Of a DNA stretch of 64,000 nt, positions 52,952 through 62,266 are shown piece by piece. Each line of letters opens with the position of its first letter. The stretch's first letter is position 1. Both the position numbers and the translations under genes were made by a program. The DNA is from Actinomadura macrotermitis (GTDB taxonomy: Bacteria; Actinomycetota; Actinomycetes; Streptosporangiales; Streptosporangiaceae), in the NCBI RefSeq assembly GCF_009604375.1, contig NZ_WEGH01000006.1, forward strand, positions 186,001 through 250,000. The letters are read 5' to 3'. Below the pieces are notes generated by a model. The model did no database searches, was not told the DNA's origin, and saw only the letters and a list, made by a program, of their open reading frames with translations.

Positions 52952-54199
52952 GTGAACCTCCTGCGCTCCCCCGCGCGCCGTCTCGCCACCGCGCATCTGG
53001 CCGGTTCCGTCGGCGACGGCGCCTTCTACGTGTGCTCGGCCCTGTACTTCGCCCGCGTCGTCGGCCTGTCCCCCGCGCAGATCGGCGCCGGCCTCACCCT
53101 GGCCTGGGGCGTCGGCGCCGTGGCGGGGATCCCCCTCGGGCACCTGGCCGACCGGCGCGGCAGCCGGGGCGTGTCGGTCCTGCTGGCGCTCGCCACGGCG
53201 GCGGCGGTCGGCTCGTTCCTCGTCGTGCGGTCCTTCGTCCCGTTCGTGCTGGCCGCGTGCCTGTACGCGAGCTTCCAGTCCGGGCTCGGCGCCGCGCGCC
53301 AGGCGCTGCTGGCGGGCCTGGTCGCGCCGGAGCGCCGGACCGCGGTGCGGGCCCGCCTGCAGTCGGTGACGAACGCGGGCATCGCGGTCGGCGCGGCGAT
53401 CGGCGGCCTGGCCCTCAGCGCCGACACCGAGGGCGCCTATCTGACGGTGTTCGCCCTGGACGCGGCGGGTTTCGTCGCCGCGGCACTGCTGCTGACCCGG
53501 CTGCCCGCCGTCCCGCCCGCGCCCGTGCCCGCCGAAGGCGAGCGGGGCCGCGCCCTGGCCGTGCTGCGGGACCGCCCGTACGCGCTGGTCACCCTGCTCA
53601 ACATGATCATGCTGCTGTACATGCCGCTGCTCAGCCTGGTGCTGCCGCTGTGGATCGTGCAGCGCACCGACGCGCCGCGCTGGCTGGTGTCGGCGCTGCT
53701 GGTGGCCAACACCGTCGGCGTCGTGCTGTTCCAGGTCCGGGTCGCGCGGGGCGTGCGGGACCTGCGCTCGGCGGCCCGCTCGGTGCGCCGGGCCGGCGCG
53801 GTCATGCTGCCCGCCTGCGCGGTGTTCGCGCTGTCGGCCGCCGCGGACTCGCCGTGGCTCGCGGCGCTGGTCCTGCTCACCGGCGCGGCGCTGCAGGTGG
53901 TGGCGGAGATGATGCTGGGCGCCGGCTCCTGGGAGATCGGCTTCGCGCTCGCGCCGCCGCACCGGCAGGGCCAGTACCAGGGGTTCTACGGGATGGGCGT
54001 GCCGGTCGCCCGGATGGTCGGGCCGGCGCTGCTGACCACCCTGGTCGTCGGCTGGGGCGTGCCCGGCTGGCTGCTGCTCGGCGCGGTGTTCCTGGCGGCG
54101 GGCTGCGCGATGGGCCCGGCCGTCCGGCGGGCGGAGCAGCGGACCGAGCGGCGGGCGGCTACGCCCGCGCCGCCGCCCATGCTCCTATCCGGTCGATGA
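52952..54199 (+). CDS. MFS transporter
   Basis: The 415-residue protein has about twelve hydrophobic helices, with the MFS loop GHLADRRGSRG after helix 2 and the repeated half. No substrate-specific motif is visible; drug exporters of the DHA1 type are of similar length. GTG at 52952 is selected, with AGGGATG upstream. It is divergent from MocR and probably regulated by it. Its 3' end overlaps the convergent hydrolase gene by 41 bp. Confidence 0.9.
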   Translation: MNLLRSPARRLATAHLAGSVGDGAFYVCSALYFARVVGLSPAQIGAGLTLAWGVGAVAGIPLGHLADRRGSRGVSVLLALATAAAVGSFLVVRSFVPFVLAACLYASFQSGLGAARQALLAGLVAPERRTAVRARLQSVTNAGIAVGAAIGGLALSADTEGAYLTVFALDAAGFVAAALLLTRLPAVPPAPVPAEGERGRALAVLRDRPYALVTLLNMIMLLYMPLLSLVLPLWIVQRTDAPRWLVSALLVANTVGVVLFQVRVARGVRDLRSAARSVRRAGAVMLPACAVFALSAAADSPWLAALVLLTGAALQVVAEMMLGAGSWEIGFALAPPHRQGQYQGFYGMGVPVARMVGPALLTTLVVGWGVPGWLLLGAVFLAAGCAMGPAVRRAEQRTERRAATPAPPPMLLSGR

Positions 54200-54917
54200 G
54201 CTCGGCGGTCGCGGAGACCTCGGCGTGCCCGAAGGCGGGCTCGATCCACAGCTCGCGCGGCTCCCCCGCCGCCGCGTACAGCTGCTCGGCGTGGTCGAGC
54301 GGCAGGAACGCGTCGGCGTCGCCGTGCACGATCAGCAGCGGCACCGGCGCGATGCGCCCGGCGACCTCGTGCGGCGCCTCGGGGACGGGGTCCCAGCCGC
54401 GTGCCGCGACCCGCGTCCCCCGCGCGAGCCGGACGGCCAGCCGCCCCGAACGGCGTTCGATCGCCCAGTGGACGCGCCGCATCGGCACCGTCCCCCGGTA
54501 GTACCAGCGGGCGGGCGCGCTGACCGCGACGACCGCGTCCACGCCGCCGTGCAGCGCCGCGTGCCGCACCACCACCGCGCCGCCCAGGGAGAACCCGGCC
54601 ACCGCGACCCGCGCGTAGCCGCGCCGGCGGGCGGCGGCGACCGCCGCCGCGACGTCGAGCACCTCGCGGTCGCCGACCGTGGAGCGGCCCGAGGACCGGC
54701 CGTGCCCGCGCAGGTCCATCGCGATGACGCCGCCGTGCCGGTTCAGCCCGTCGGCGACGCGCCGCACCATGTCCTGCCGCCAGGTGCAGGTGAAGCCGTG
54801 CGCGAGGACGAAGCACAGGCTGCGCTCGCCGGGCAGGTGCCCGGCGTCGATCCGGACGCCGTCCGCGGTGTAGAGCGTGAGCGGTTCCGCTGTCGTCACC
54901 CTTCCACGATCGCTCAT
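54159..54917 (-). CDS. alpha/beta hydrolase
   Basis: The 252-residue protein has FVLAHGFTCTWRQDMV near the start, the nucleophile elbow GFSLGGA (Ser), the acid in LIVHGDADAFLPL and His in EPAFGHAEVS. It is a cytosolic serine hydrolase of the general esterase/peptidase-like group. ATG at 54915-54917 starts it. It is convergent with the MFS gene. No substrate can be assigned. Confidence 0.9.
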   Translation of the reverse strand: MSDRGRVTTAEPLTLYTADGVRIDAGHLPGERSLCFVLAHGFTCTWRQDMVRRVADGLNRHGGVIAMDLRGHGRSSGRSTVGDREVLDVAAAVAAARRRGYARVAVAGFSLGGAVVVRHAALHGGVDAVVAVSAPARWYYRGTVPMRRVHWAIERRSGRLAVRLARGTRVAARGWDPVPEAPHEVAGRIAPVPLLIVHGDADAFLPLDHAEQLYAAAGEPRELWIEPAFGHAEVSATAELIDRIGAWAAARA

Positions 54918-55001
54918 GCGCGTCCGTTTCCGCCCGGTCGATCCGCCTCTTTACCGGGTACGTTCATGATCACCCATTGGTGCGACCGAGGAGTTCCGGC
55001 C

Positions 55002-55643
55002 ATGACCGACCAAGCGACCCTGGCCACGACGCGCAAGGCCCTGCACGCGGTTGCGGAGCTGGTCATGGCGGGCCCGCAGCACCGCGACAACGGGTCGATC
55101 CGCCTGACGGTGACGCCCGGCGGTTTCGCCACCGTCGCCGCGCCCGAGCTGAGGGTGGAGGACGGCGAACTGGTGGGCGACGGCCGCGTCCCCCTCAACG
55201 GAACGACCTGCCGGGAACTGGCCGCCGCCTTCCAGGTGGACCCGGGCGCGCCCAAAGATCTCTACAAGGAGGGCAGCGGCGCCGGGCTCGACGACCGGCT
55301 GGAGGTGGACTCCGGCGCCGCCCGCCATCTCGCCGAGTGCCTCGCCATCGGGCAGGCGGCTCTGACGGGTTTCGCGCCCGCTTCGGAGCCCGTCCTGTGG
55401 CCCGAGCACTTCGACCTGGGCATCACCGTGGACGAGGTGAACTACGGCGTCTCCCTGGGGGACGGCTACCTGAACGAGCCGTACGCGTACGCGGGCCCGT
55501 GGAAGGCGCGCTCCGGGGAGTTCTGGAACGCGCCGTTCGGGGCGGTGCGGCCGATCCGGGAGCTGGCGGACGCCACGGCCGTGCAGGGGTTCTTCCAGGA
55601 GGCCCGCGAGCGCGCCGGAAGCGACCCCGTCCAAAAGCCCTGA
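55002..55643 (+). CDS. hypothetical protein
   Basis: The 213-residue protein starts at ATG 55002 with GAGGAGTTCCGG upstream. It begins with a helix (TLATTRKALHAVAELVMAGP) and continues as mixed beta and alpha, including LTVTPGGFATVAAPELRVED and EVNYGVSLGDGYLNEPYAYAGPW. Length, composition and G/C third positions say it is real. I recognise no family. No membrane or export signal is present. It precedes the LLM gene by 49 bp and may be cotranscribed with it. Confidence 0.75.
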   Translation: MTDQATLATTRKALHAVAELVMAGPQHRDNGSIRLTVTPGGFATVAAPELRVEDGELVGDGRVPLNGTTCRELAAAFQVDPGAPKDLYKEGSGAGLDDRLEVDSGAARHLAECLAIGQAALTGFAPASEPVLWPEHFDLGITVDEVNYGVSLGDGYLNEPYAYAGPWKARSGEFWNAPFGAVRPIRELADATAVQGFFQEARERAGSDPVQKP

Positions 55644-55692
55644 TCAGAGCCTGTGTAAAGATCGGCTGGAGTAGCCGACCGGGAGGATCATC

Positions 55693-56601
55693 GTGCGTAT
55701 CGGAGTTTCCCTCAGCGAGCGAAGCGGCGCGGACGCGCTGGCCAAGATGACCGGCGACCTGCGCCGCGCGGCCGACGACGGCTTCGCCTCGGCGTGGCTG
55801 TCCAACATCTTCGGCGTGGACGCGCTGACCGCGCTCGCCGTGGCCGGCAGCCAGGTGCCCGGCATCGAGGTCGGCACCTCCGTCGTGCCGACCTATCCCC
55901 GGCATCCGGCCGCGCTCGCCCAGCAGGCGCGCACGACGGCCCTCGCGCTCGGCGGGAACCGCCTCACGCTCGGCATCGGCCTGTCCCACAAGGTCGTCAT
56001 CGAGGACATGTACGGGTACGACTACGGCCGCCCGCTGCGGCACATGAAGGAGTACCTGTCGGTGCTGCTGCCGCTGCTGAACGGCGAGGCGGCGTCGTTC
56101 AAGGGCGAGACCCTGAGCGGCAACATCGGCCTGACGGTGCCAAACGAGGGCCGGGTGCCGGTGCTGCTCGCCGCGCTCGGCCCGAAGATGCTGCGGCTGG
56201 CCGCCGAGCGCGCGGACGGCACCGTGCTGTGGATGACCGGCCCGGCCACCGTGCGCGAGCACATCGCGCCGACGATCACGGCGGCGGCCGAGGCGGCCGG
56301 GCGGCCCGCGCCGCGCATCGTGTGCGTGCTGCCGGTCTGCGTCACCGGCGACCCCGGGCGGGCCCGCGAGCGCGCGGCCAAGGTGTTCGAGGTGTACGGG
56401 ACGCTGCCGTCCTACCGGGCGATGATGGACCGCGAGGGCGCCGAGGGCCCGGCCGACCTGGCGATCATCGGCGGCGAGGACGAGGTCGGGGCGCGCGTGC
56501 GGGAGCTGGAGCAGGCGGGCGTCACCGAGTTCGTCGCCGGGGAGTTCGCCACCGGCGAGGACGCCGAGCGCACCCGCGCGTTCCTCAAAACGCTGGTCTG
56601 A
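55693..56601 (+). CDS. LLM-class F420-dependent oxidoreductase
   Basis: The 302-residue protein is a luciferase-like TIM-barrel enzyme, with RIGVSLSERSGADALAKMTG, VGTSVVPTYPRHPAALAQQA and LGIGLSHK, the actinobacterial F420-dependent pattern (TIGR03564-like). It uses F420 or FMN to reduce or oxidise an unknown compound. GTG at 55693 has GGGAGGATCATC. The riboswitch-controlled B12 operon lies downstream but is separately promoted. Confidence 0.88.
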   Translation: MRIGVSLSERSGADALAKMTGDLRRAADDGFASAWLSNIFGVDALTALAVAGSQVPGIEVGTSVVPTYPRHPAALAQQARTTALALGGNRLTLGIGLSHKVVIEDMYGYDYGRPLRHMKEYLSVLLPLLNGEAASFKGETLSGNIGLTVPNEGRVPVLLAALGPKMLRLAAERADGTVLWMTGPATVREHIAPTITAAAEAAGRPAPRIVCVLPVCVTGDPGRARERAAKVFEVYGTLPSYRAMMDREGAEGPADLAIIGGEDEVGARVRELEQAGVTEFVAGEFATGEDAERTRAFLKTLV

Positions 56602-56635
56602 CCCGGCCCAAGAAAGCCCCAACAAGGCTGATAAC

Positions 56636-56735
56636 GTGGCACTTCACGCGCGTTACGGAGCGAAGCCCGGTGCGATCCCGGCGCTGTCCCGCAACTGTGA
56701 TGCCCCGTAACGAGGGCTAGCCAGGCCGCCTCCGA
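56636..56735 (+). promoter_or_regulatory. cobalamin riboswitch
   Basis: The core contains GCCCGGTGCGATCCCGGCGC followed by CCCGCAACTGTGATGCC, the hallmark adenosylcobalamin-binding elements, closed by CGTTACGG (56651-56658) and CCGTAACG (56705-56712), a perfect 8-bp stem. The B12-box-like GGGCTAGCCAGGCCGCC follows at about 56714-56730. The expression platform to 56820 has a GGCCGG/CCGGCC hairpin (56765-56770 and 56798-56803) close to the ribosome binding site GGAGG at 56811-56815. It should repress the btu genes when B12 is abundant. Confidence 0.93.
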
Positions 56736-56820
56736 CCGCGCCGACGACCCTCGACCTCGTGGAAGGCCGGTCCGTCATGCTGCGGGTCCCTGCCTTCCCG
56801 GCCTGCCCTTGGAGGCTTTT

Positions 56821-57753
56821 GTGAGACCCCTGCGCGCACTCGGCGCGGCCGCAGCCGCCGGCATCCTGACGCTGGCGGCCGGCTGCGGCGGCTCGGACGA
56901 CGGCAAGAGCGAGGGCGCGGGCAAGGCGGTCACCGTCCAGGCGGCCAACGGGGCGGTGACGGTCCCGGCGGCGCCGAAGCGCATCGTGTCGCTCGCGCCG
57001 ACCCACACCGAGTCGCTGTTCGCGATCGGCGCGGGCGCCCAGGTCGTCGCCGCCGACGAGTACTCCACCTACCCGGCGAACGCGCCCAAGACCAAGCTGT
57101 CGGGCTTCAAGCCGAACGTCGAGGCGATCACCAAGTACAACCCCGACCTGGTCGTGCTCTCCAACGACAGCGACGGGATCGTCAAGGCGCTGGAGAAGGT
57201 CAAGGTCCCGGTCCTGCTGGAGCCCGCCGCCGCCACCATGGACGAGGCCTACGACGAGATCCTGGACCTCGGCAAGGCGACCGGGCACGCCGCGGAGGCC
57301 GAGAAGGTCACCGCCGACATGCGCGGCAAGATCCAGCAGATCGTCGCCGGCGTCCCGCAGCCCCCGGCCGGCAAGCGGTTCAGCTACTTCCACGAGCTGG
57401 ACGACCACCTCAGCACGGTGACGTCCAAGACCTTCATCGGCCAGATCTACGGCCTGTTCGCGCTGCGCAACGTCGCCGACGCCGCCGACAAGTCCGGCTC
57501 GGGCTACCCGCAGATGTCCGCCGAGGGCCTGCTGAAGGCGAACCCCGACCTGGTCTTCCTCGGCGACACCAAGTGCTGCTCGCAGACCCCCGCCACCGTC
57601 GCCAAGCGCCCCGGCTGGCAGGACCTGACGGCGGTGAAGAAGCAGCAGGTCGTCGGCCTGGACGACGACATCGCCTCGCGCTGGGGCCCGCGCATGCCCG
57701 AGCTGGTCAAGACCATCGGCGACGCCGTGCAGAAGGCCACGGCCGCCGCCTGA
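56821..57753 (+). CDS. btuF: cobalamin ABC transporter substrate-binding lipoprotein
   Basis: The 310-residue protein starts at GTG with GGAGG 5 nt upstream, under the riboswitch. A lipoprotein signal ends LAAGC with the acylated Cys22. The rest matches periplasmic-binding-protein fold type III used for B12 and iron chelates (APKRIVSLAPTHTESLFAIGAGAQVV, then FKPNVEAITKYNPDLVV). In this monoderm organism it would be anchored outside the membrane and capture cobamides for BtuCD. Stop and next start overlap by one base (TGATG). Confidence 0.93.
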   Translation: MRPLRALGAAAAAGILTLAAGCGGSDDGKSEGAGKAVTVQAANGAVTVPAAPKRIVSLAPTHTESLFAIGAGAQVVAADEYSTYPANAPKTKLSGFKPNVEAITKYNPDLVVLSNDSDGIVKALEKVKVPVLLEPAAATMDEAYDEILDLGKATGHAAEAEKVTADMRGKIQQIVAGVPQPPAGKRFSYFHELDDHLSTVTSKTFIGQIYGLFALRNVADAADKSGSGYPQMSAEGLLKANPDLVFLGDTKCCSQTPATVAKRPGWQDLTAVKKQQVVGLDDDIASRWGPRMPELVKTIGDAVQKATAAA

Positions 57754-58811
57754 TGAGGACCGGCACGTCCGCCGGGCGGCAGGCCCGGCTGCGCCCGGGG
57801 CCGCTCGCGGCGGCGCTGCTCCTGCTGGCTGCGGCGCTGGCCGCCGGGCTGCTGACCGGCGCGGCCGGGCTGCCCGTCACCGGCGTGCTGAAGGCGCTGG
57901 TGGGCGCGGTCCCGTTCGTGCATCTGGACTCGGGCCTGTCGCCCGTCCAGCAGAACGTGCTGTTCGAGCTGCGGCTGCCGCGGGTGCTGACCGGCGCGCT
58001 GGTCGGCGGGATGCTCGCCGTCGCCGGCGCCGGCTACCAGGGCGTGTTCCGCAACCCGCTGGCCGACCCCTACCTGCTCGGCGCGGCCGCCGGGGCCGGG
58101 GTCGGCGCGACCCTGGTGATCGTCTTCGGGCCCGGCGACCCGCTGTACGGGGTGCCGCTCGCGGCGTTCGCGGGCGCGATCGGCGGCGTCCTCCTCGCCT
58201 ACGCCCTCGGCAACGTCGCCGGGCGCGGCGGCGGGTCGGGCGCGGCGACGCTGGTGCTGGCCGGCGTCGCGGTCTCCAGCTTCCTGGCCTCGGTGCAGAC
58301 GCTGCTGCAGCAGCTGAGGATCCAGGAGCTGCAGCGGATCTACGCCTGGATCCTCGGCGGCGTCGGCTCGGCCGACTGGCGGCAGCTGGCCATGGTCGCC
58401 CCCTACGCGCTGGTGTCCACGCTGGTGCTGCTCACGCACGGGCGGCTGCTGGACGTGCTCGCGGTCGGCGACGAGGAGGCCGCCGCGCTCGGCCTGTCGG
58501 CGGCGCGGGTGCGGTTCGCGGTGCTGCTCGCCGCGTCGCTGGCGACCGCGTGCGCGGTGGCGGTGAGCGGCCTCATCGGGTTCGTCGGGATCGTGGTCCC
58601 GCACGTGGTGCGCCGCCTGGCGGGCGGCTCCTACCGGGTGGTGCTGCCGCTGTCGCTGCTCGGCGGCGCGGCGTTCCTGGTGCTTGCCGACCTCGCCGCG
58701 CGCACCGTCGTCTCCCCCGGCGAGCTGCCGCTCGGCGTGGTGACGGCGTTCGTCGGCGGCCCGTTCTTCGTGGTGGTGCTCCGCGCCACCCGCAGGCAGG
58801 TGGAGCCGTGA
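57753..58811 (+). CDS. btuC: cobalamin ABC transporter permease
   Basis: The 352-residue protein has about ten membrane helices and the FecCD/BtuC family sequence (RLPRVLTGALVGGMLAVAGA, GYQGVFRNPLADPYLLGAAAG and GLIGFVGIVVPHVVRRLAGG). It forms the membrane channel with BtuD. It is coupled to btuF by overlapping stop and start and to btuD by GTGA. Confidence 0.95.
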   Translation: MRTGTSAGRQARLRPGPLAAALLLLAAALAAGLLTGAAGLPVTGVLKALVGAVPFVHLDSGLSPVQQNVLFELRLPRVLTGALVGGMLAVAGAGYQGVFRNPLADPYLLGAAAGAGVGATLVIVFGPGDPLYGVPLAAFAGAIGGVLLAYALGNVAGRGGGSGAATLVLAGVAVSSFLASVQTLLQQLRIQELQRIYAWILGGVGSADWRQLAMVAPYALVSTLVLLTHGRLLDVLAVGDEEAAALGLSAARVRFAVLLAASLATACAVAVSGLIGFVGIVVPHVVRRLAGGSYRVVLPLSLLGGAAFLVLADLAARTVVSPGELPLGVVTAFVGGPFFVVVLRATRRQVEP

Positions 58812-59578
58812 CGGTCGAGGTGCGCGGCCTGGACGTCGCGCTGGACGGCCGTCCCGTTCTGCGCGGCGTCTCGCTGTCGGTGCCGGCCGGCTCGTGGACG
58901 GCGGTGATCGGCCCGAACGGCGCGGGCAAGTCCACGCTGCTGCGGGCGGTCCTCGGGCTGCGCCGCGGCGACGGCGCGATCTCGGTGGCGGGCGCCGACC
59001 TGCGGTCTCTCAAGCCGCGCGAGCGCGCCCGGCTGGTCGCCTACGCGCCGCAGAGCCCGAACCTGCCGGCCGGGATGACGGTCTTCGACTACACCCTGCT
59101 CGGCCGCTCCCCCTACATCCCCCATCTCGGGCGGGAGGGGTCCGCCGACCGGGCCGTCGTCCGCGACGTCCTGGCGCGGCTCGACCTCACCGGGTTCGCC
59201 GCCCGGCCGCTGGACCACCTGTCCGGCGGCGAGCGGCAGCGCGTCGTGCTCGCCCGCGCGCTCGCCCAGCAGACGCCCGTGCTGCTGCTGGACGAGCCGA
59301 CCACCGCGCTCGACATCGGCCACCAGCAGCAGGTGATGGAGCTGATCGACGCGCTGCGGCTCGCCGACGGGCTGACCGTCGTCACCACCATCCACGACCT
59401 GACGCTCGCCGGGCAGTACGCCGACGCGCTCGTGCTGCTGGCGGGCGGCCGGGTCGCGGCGGCGGGCACGCCCGCCGAGGTGCTGACCCGCGACACGGTC
59501 GCCGAGCACTTCGAGGCCACCGTGTCGGTGACGCCCGGCCCCGGCGGCCGCCCGGTCCTCTCCCTGGAGCGCCCGTGA
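58808..59578 (+). CDS. btuD: cobalamin ABC transporter ATPase
   Basis: The 256-residue ATPase has Walker A GPNGAGKST, Q-loop in YAPQSPN, signature LSGGERQRV, Walker B VLLLDEPTTALD and H-loop TTIHDLTLAG, all of the FepC/BtuD type. It powers the BtuC channel. GTG at 58808 overlaps the btuC stop; its own stop overlaps the start of cbiZ. Confidence 0.95.
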   Translation: MTVEVRGLDVALDGRPVLRGVSLSVPAGSWTAVIGPNGAGKSTLLRAVLGLRRGDGAISVAGADLRSLKPRERARLVAYAPQSPNLPAGMTVFDYTLLGRSPYIPHLGREGSADRAVVRDVLARLDLTGFAARPLDHLSGGERQRVVLARALAQQTPVLLLDEPTTALDIGHQQQVMELIDALRLADGLTVVTTIHDLTLAGQYADALVLLAGGRVAAAGTPAEVLTRDTVAEHFEATVSVTPGPGGRPVLSLERP

Positions 59579-60264
59579 AACCGCAGAAGCACTGGCGCGA
59601 GGAGGACGGCGCCCGCCTCGCCACGACCGTCCTGCGGCTGCCGCCCGGCACGCGGGCGATCTCCTCGGCGATGCTCGGCGGCGGCATCGGCCCGGCGGGG
59701 TGGGTGCTGAACGCCCAGGTCCCCGGCGGCTACGCGCGGATGGACCCGCTCGACCACCTGGCCGAGATGGCGGCGTCGCTCGGGCTGGACGGGCCGGGCG
59801 TCGCCATGATGACCGCCGCGTCGGTGGACCGCACCGTCCAGGCCGCCGACGGGCAGGTCCAGGTCTGCGCGACCGTCGGCCTGCGGGTCCCTACCTGGGC
59901 CGCCGCGCCCGAGGGGACCGCCGATCCGGAACTGGCGCCCATGCGGCTGGACGGCTCCTACGAACCCGGCACCATCAACATCGTGGTCGCGGTGCCGGTC
60001 CCCCTGGCCGACGCGGCGCTGGTCAACGCGGTCATCACCGCGACCGAGGCCAAAACGCAGGCGCTGCTGGAGGCCGGCTACCCCTGCACCGGGACGGCGT
60101 CCGACGCCATCTGCATCACCGCCCCTACGCGCGGGGAGGCCGAGCCGTTCGCGGGGCCTCGCTCCCACTGGGGCGCCCGCATCGCCCGCGCCGTGCATAC
60201 AGCCGTCCTCGCCGGCGCCAACGACTACACCGATGTCCTCAACTCAAGAGGACCGCTGCTGTAG
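59575..60264 (+). CDS. cbiZ: adenosylcobinamide amidohydrolase
   Basis: The 229-residue protein matches CbiZ, which removes the aminopropanol arm from adenosylcobinamide to give adenosylcobyric acid for salvage. Characteristic parts are ISSAMLGGGIGPAGWVLNAQV, YEPGTINIVVAVPVPLADAALVNAV and EAGYPCTGTASDAICI with ATGTASD-type turn. It is the last gene of the riboswitch operon, so the organism can convert imported incomplete corrinoids. GTG 59575 overlaps the btuD stop. Confidence 0.9.
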   Translation: MKPQKHWREEDGARLATTVLRLPPGTRAISSAMLGGGIGPAGWVLNAQVPGGYARMDPLDHLAEMAASLGLDGPGVAMMTAASVDRTVQAADGQVQVCATVGLRVPTWAAAPEGTADPELAPMRLDGSYEPGTINIVVAVPVPLADAALVNAVITATEAKTQALLEAGYPCTGTASDAICITAPTRGEAEPFAGPRSHWGARIARAVHTAVLAGANDYTDVLNSRGPLL

Positions 60265-60273
60265 CACGCCCCC

Positions 60274-60546
60274 TCATCTTCCTTCGTTCATCCAGTGGGC
60301 GGGGAGGCCGGACAGGGAGTGCACGCCGGTCGGCGGTTCGGGGTCGGAAAGCGGACGGTCGGCGTCGGCTGGAACCGGGCGGATCAGGGCGTTCGCCAGG
60401 CGCCGCGCGCGATCGGCCTCGGCGCGGGCGACGTCGCGTTCGGCGGTCAGCGCGGCGACGGCGGCGCGCAGCTCGCCCACCAGGCGCACCAGGGCCCGGT
60501 TCCGCTGCTCGCACTCGCACAGCCGCGCCTGCATCTGGTCCATCAT
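60274..60546 (-). CDS. short coiled-coil protein, unknown
   Basis: The 90-residue protein begins with a double ATG (60541-60546) and has a coiled-coil stretch from residue 10 to 50 (LCECEQRNRALVRLVGELRA, VAALTAERDVARAEADRARR). The tail is proline-rich. It is convergent with cbiZ and divergent from nothing in particular. Family unknown. Codon bias supports coding, but evidence is modest. Confidence 0.55.
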   Translation of the reverse strand: MMDQMQARLCECEQRNRALVRLVGELRAAVAALTAERDVARAEADRARRLANALIRPVPADADRPLSDPEPPTGVHSLSGLPAHWMNEGR

Positions 60547-60588
60547 GCGCCGTAGTACGCACGACGCTCCGGACGCGTTCGACGCTCC

Positions 60589-62097
<1,509 letters not shown>

Positions 62098-62266
62098 ATG
62101 CGGCTCCTTGCGAGGTGGATCTCGCCCCATGGGAACCGTGCACCGCCGCCGCGTCAAGGGGCCGCTTTCGTGAAACGGCACTGTCCGGCGGGTCTCCGCT
62201 TCGTATAGTGGAGATCACGCCCGGGGGGCCGAGGTCAGTGGCGACACGGCGTTAGGGGCCCTAGAG

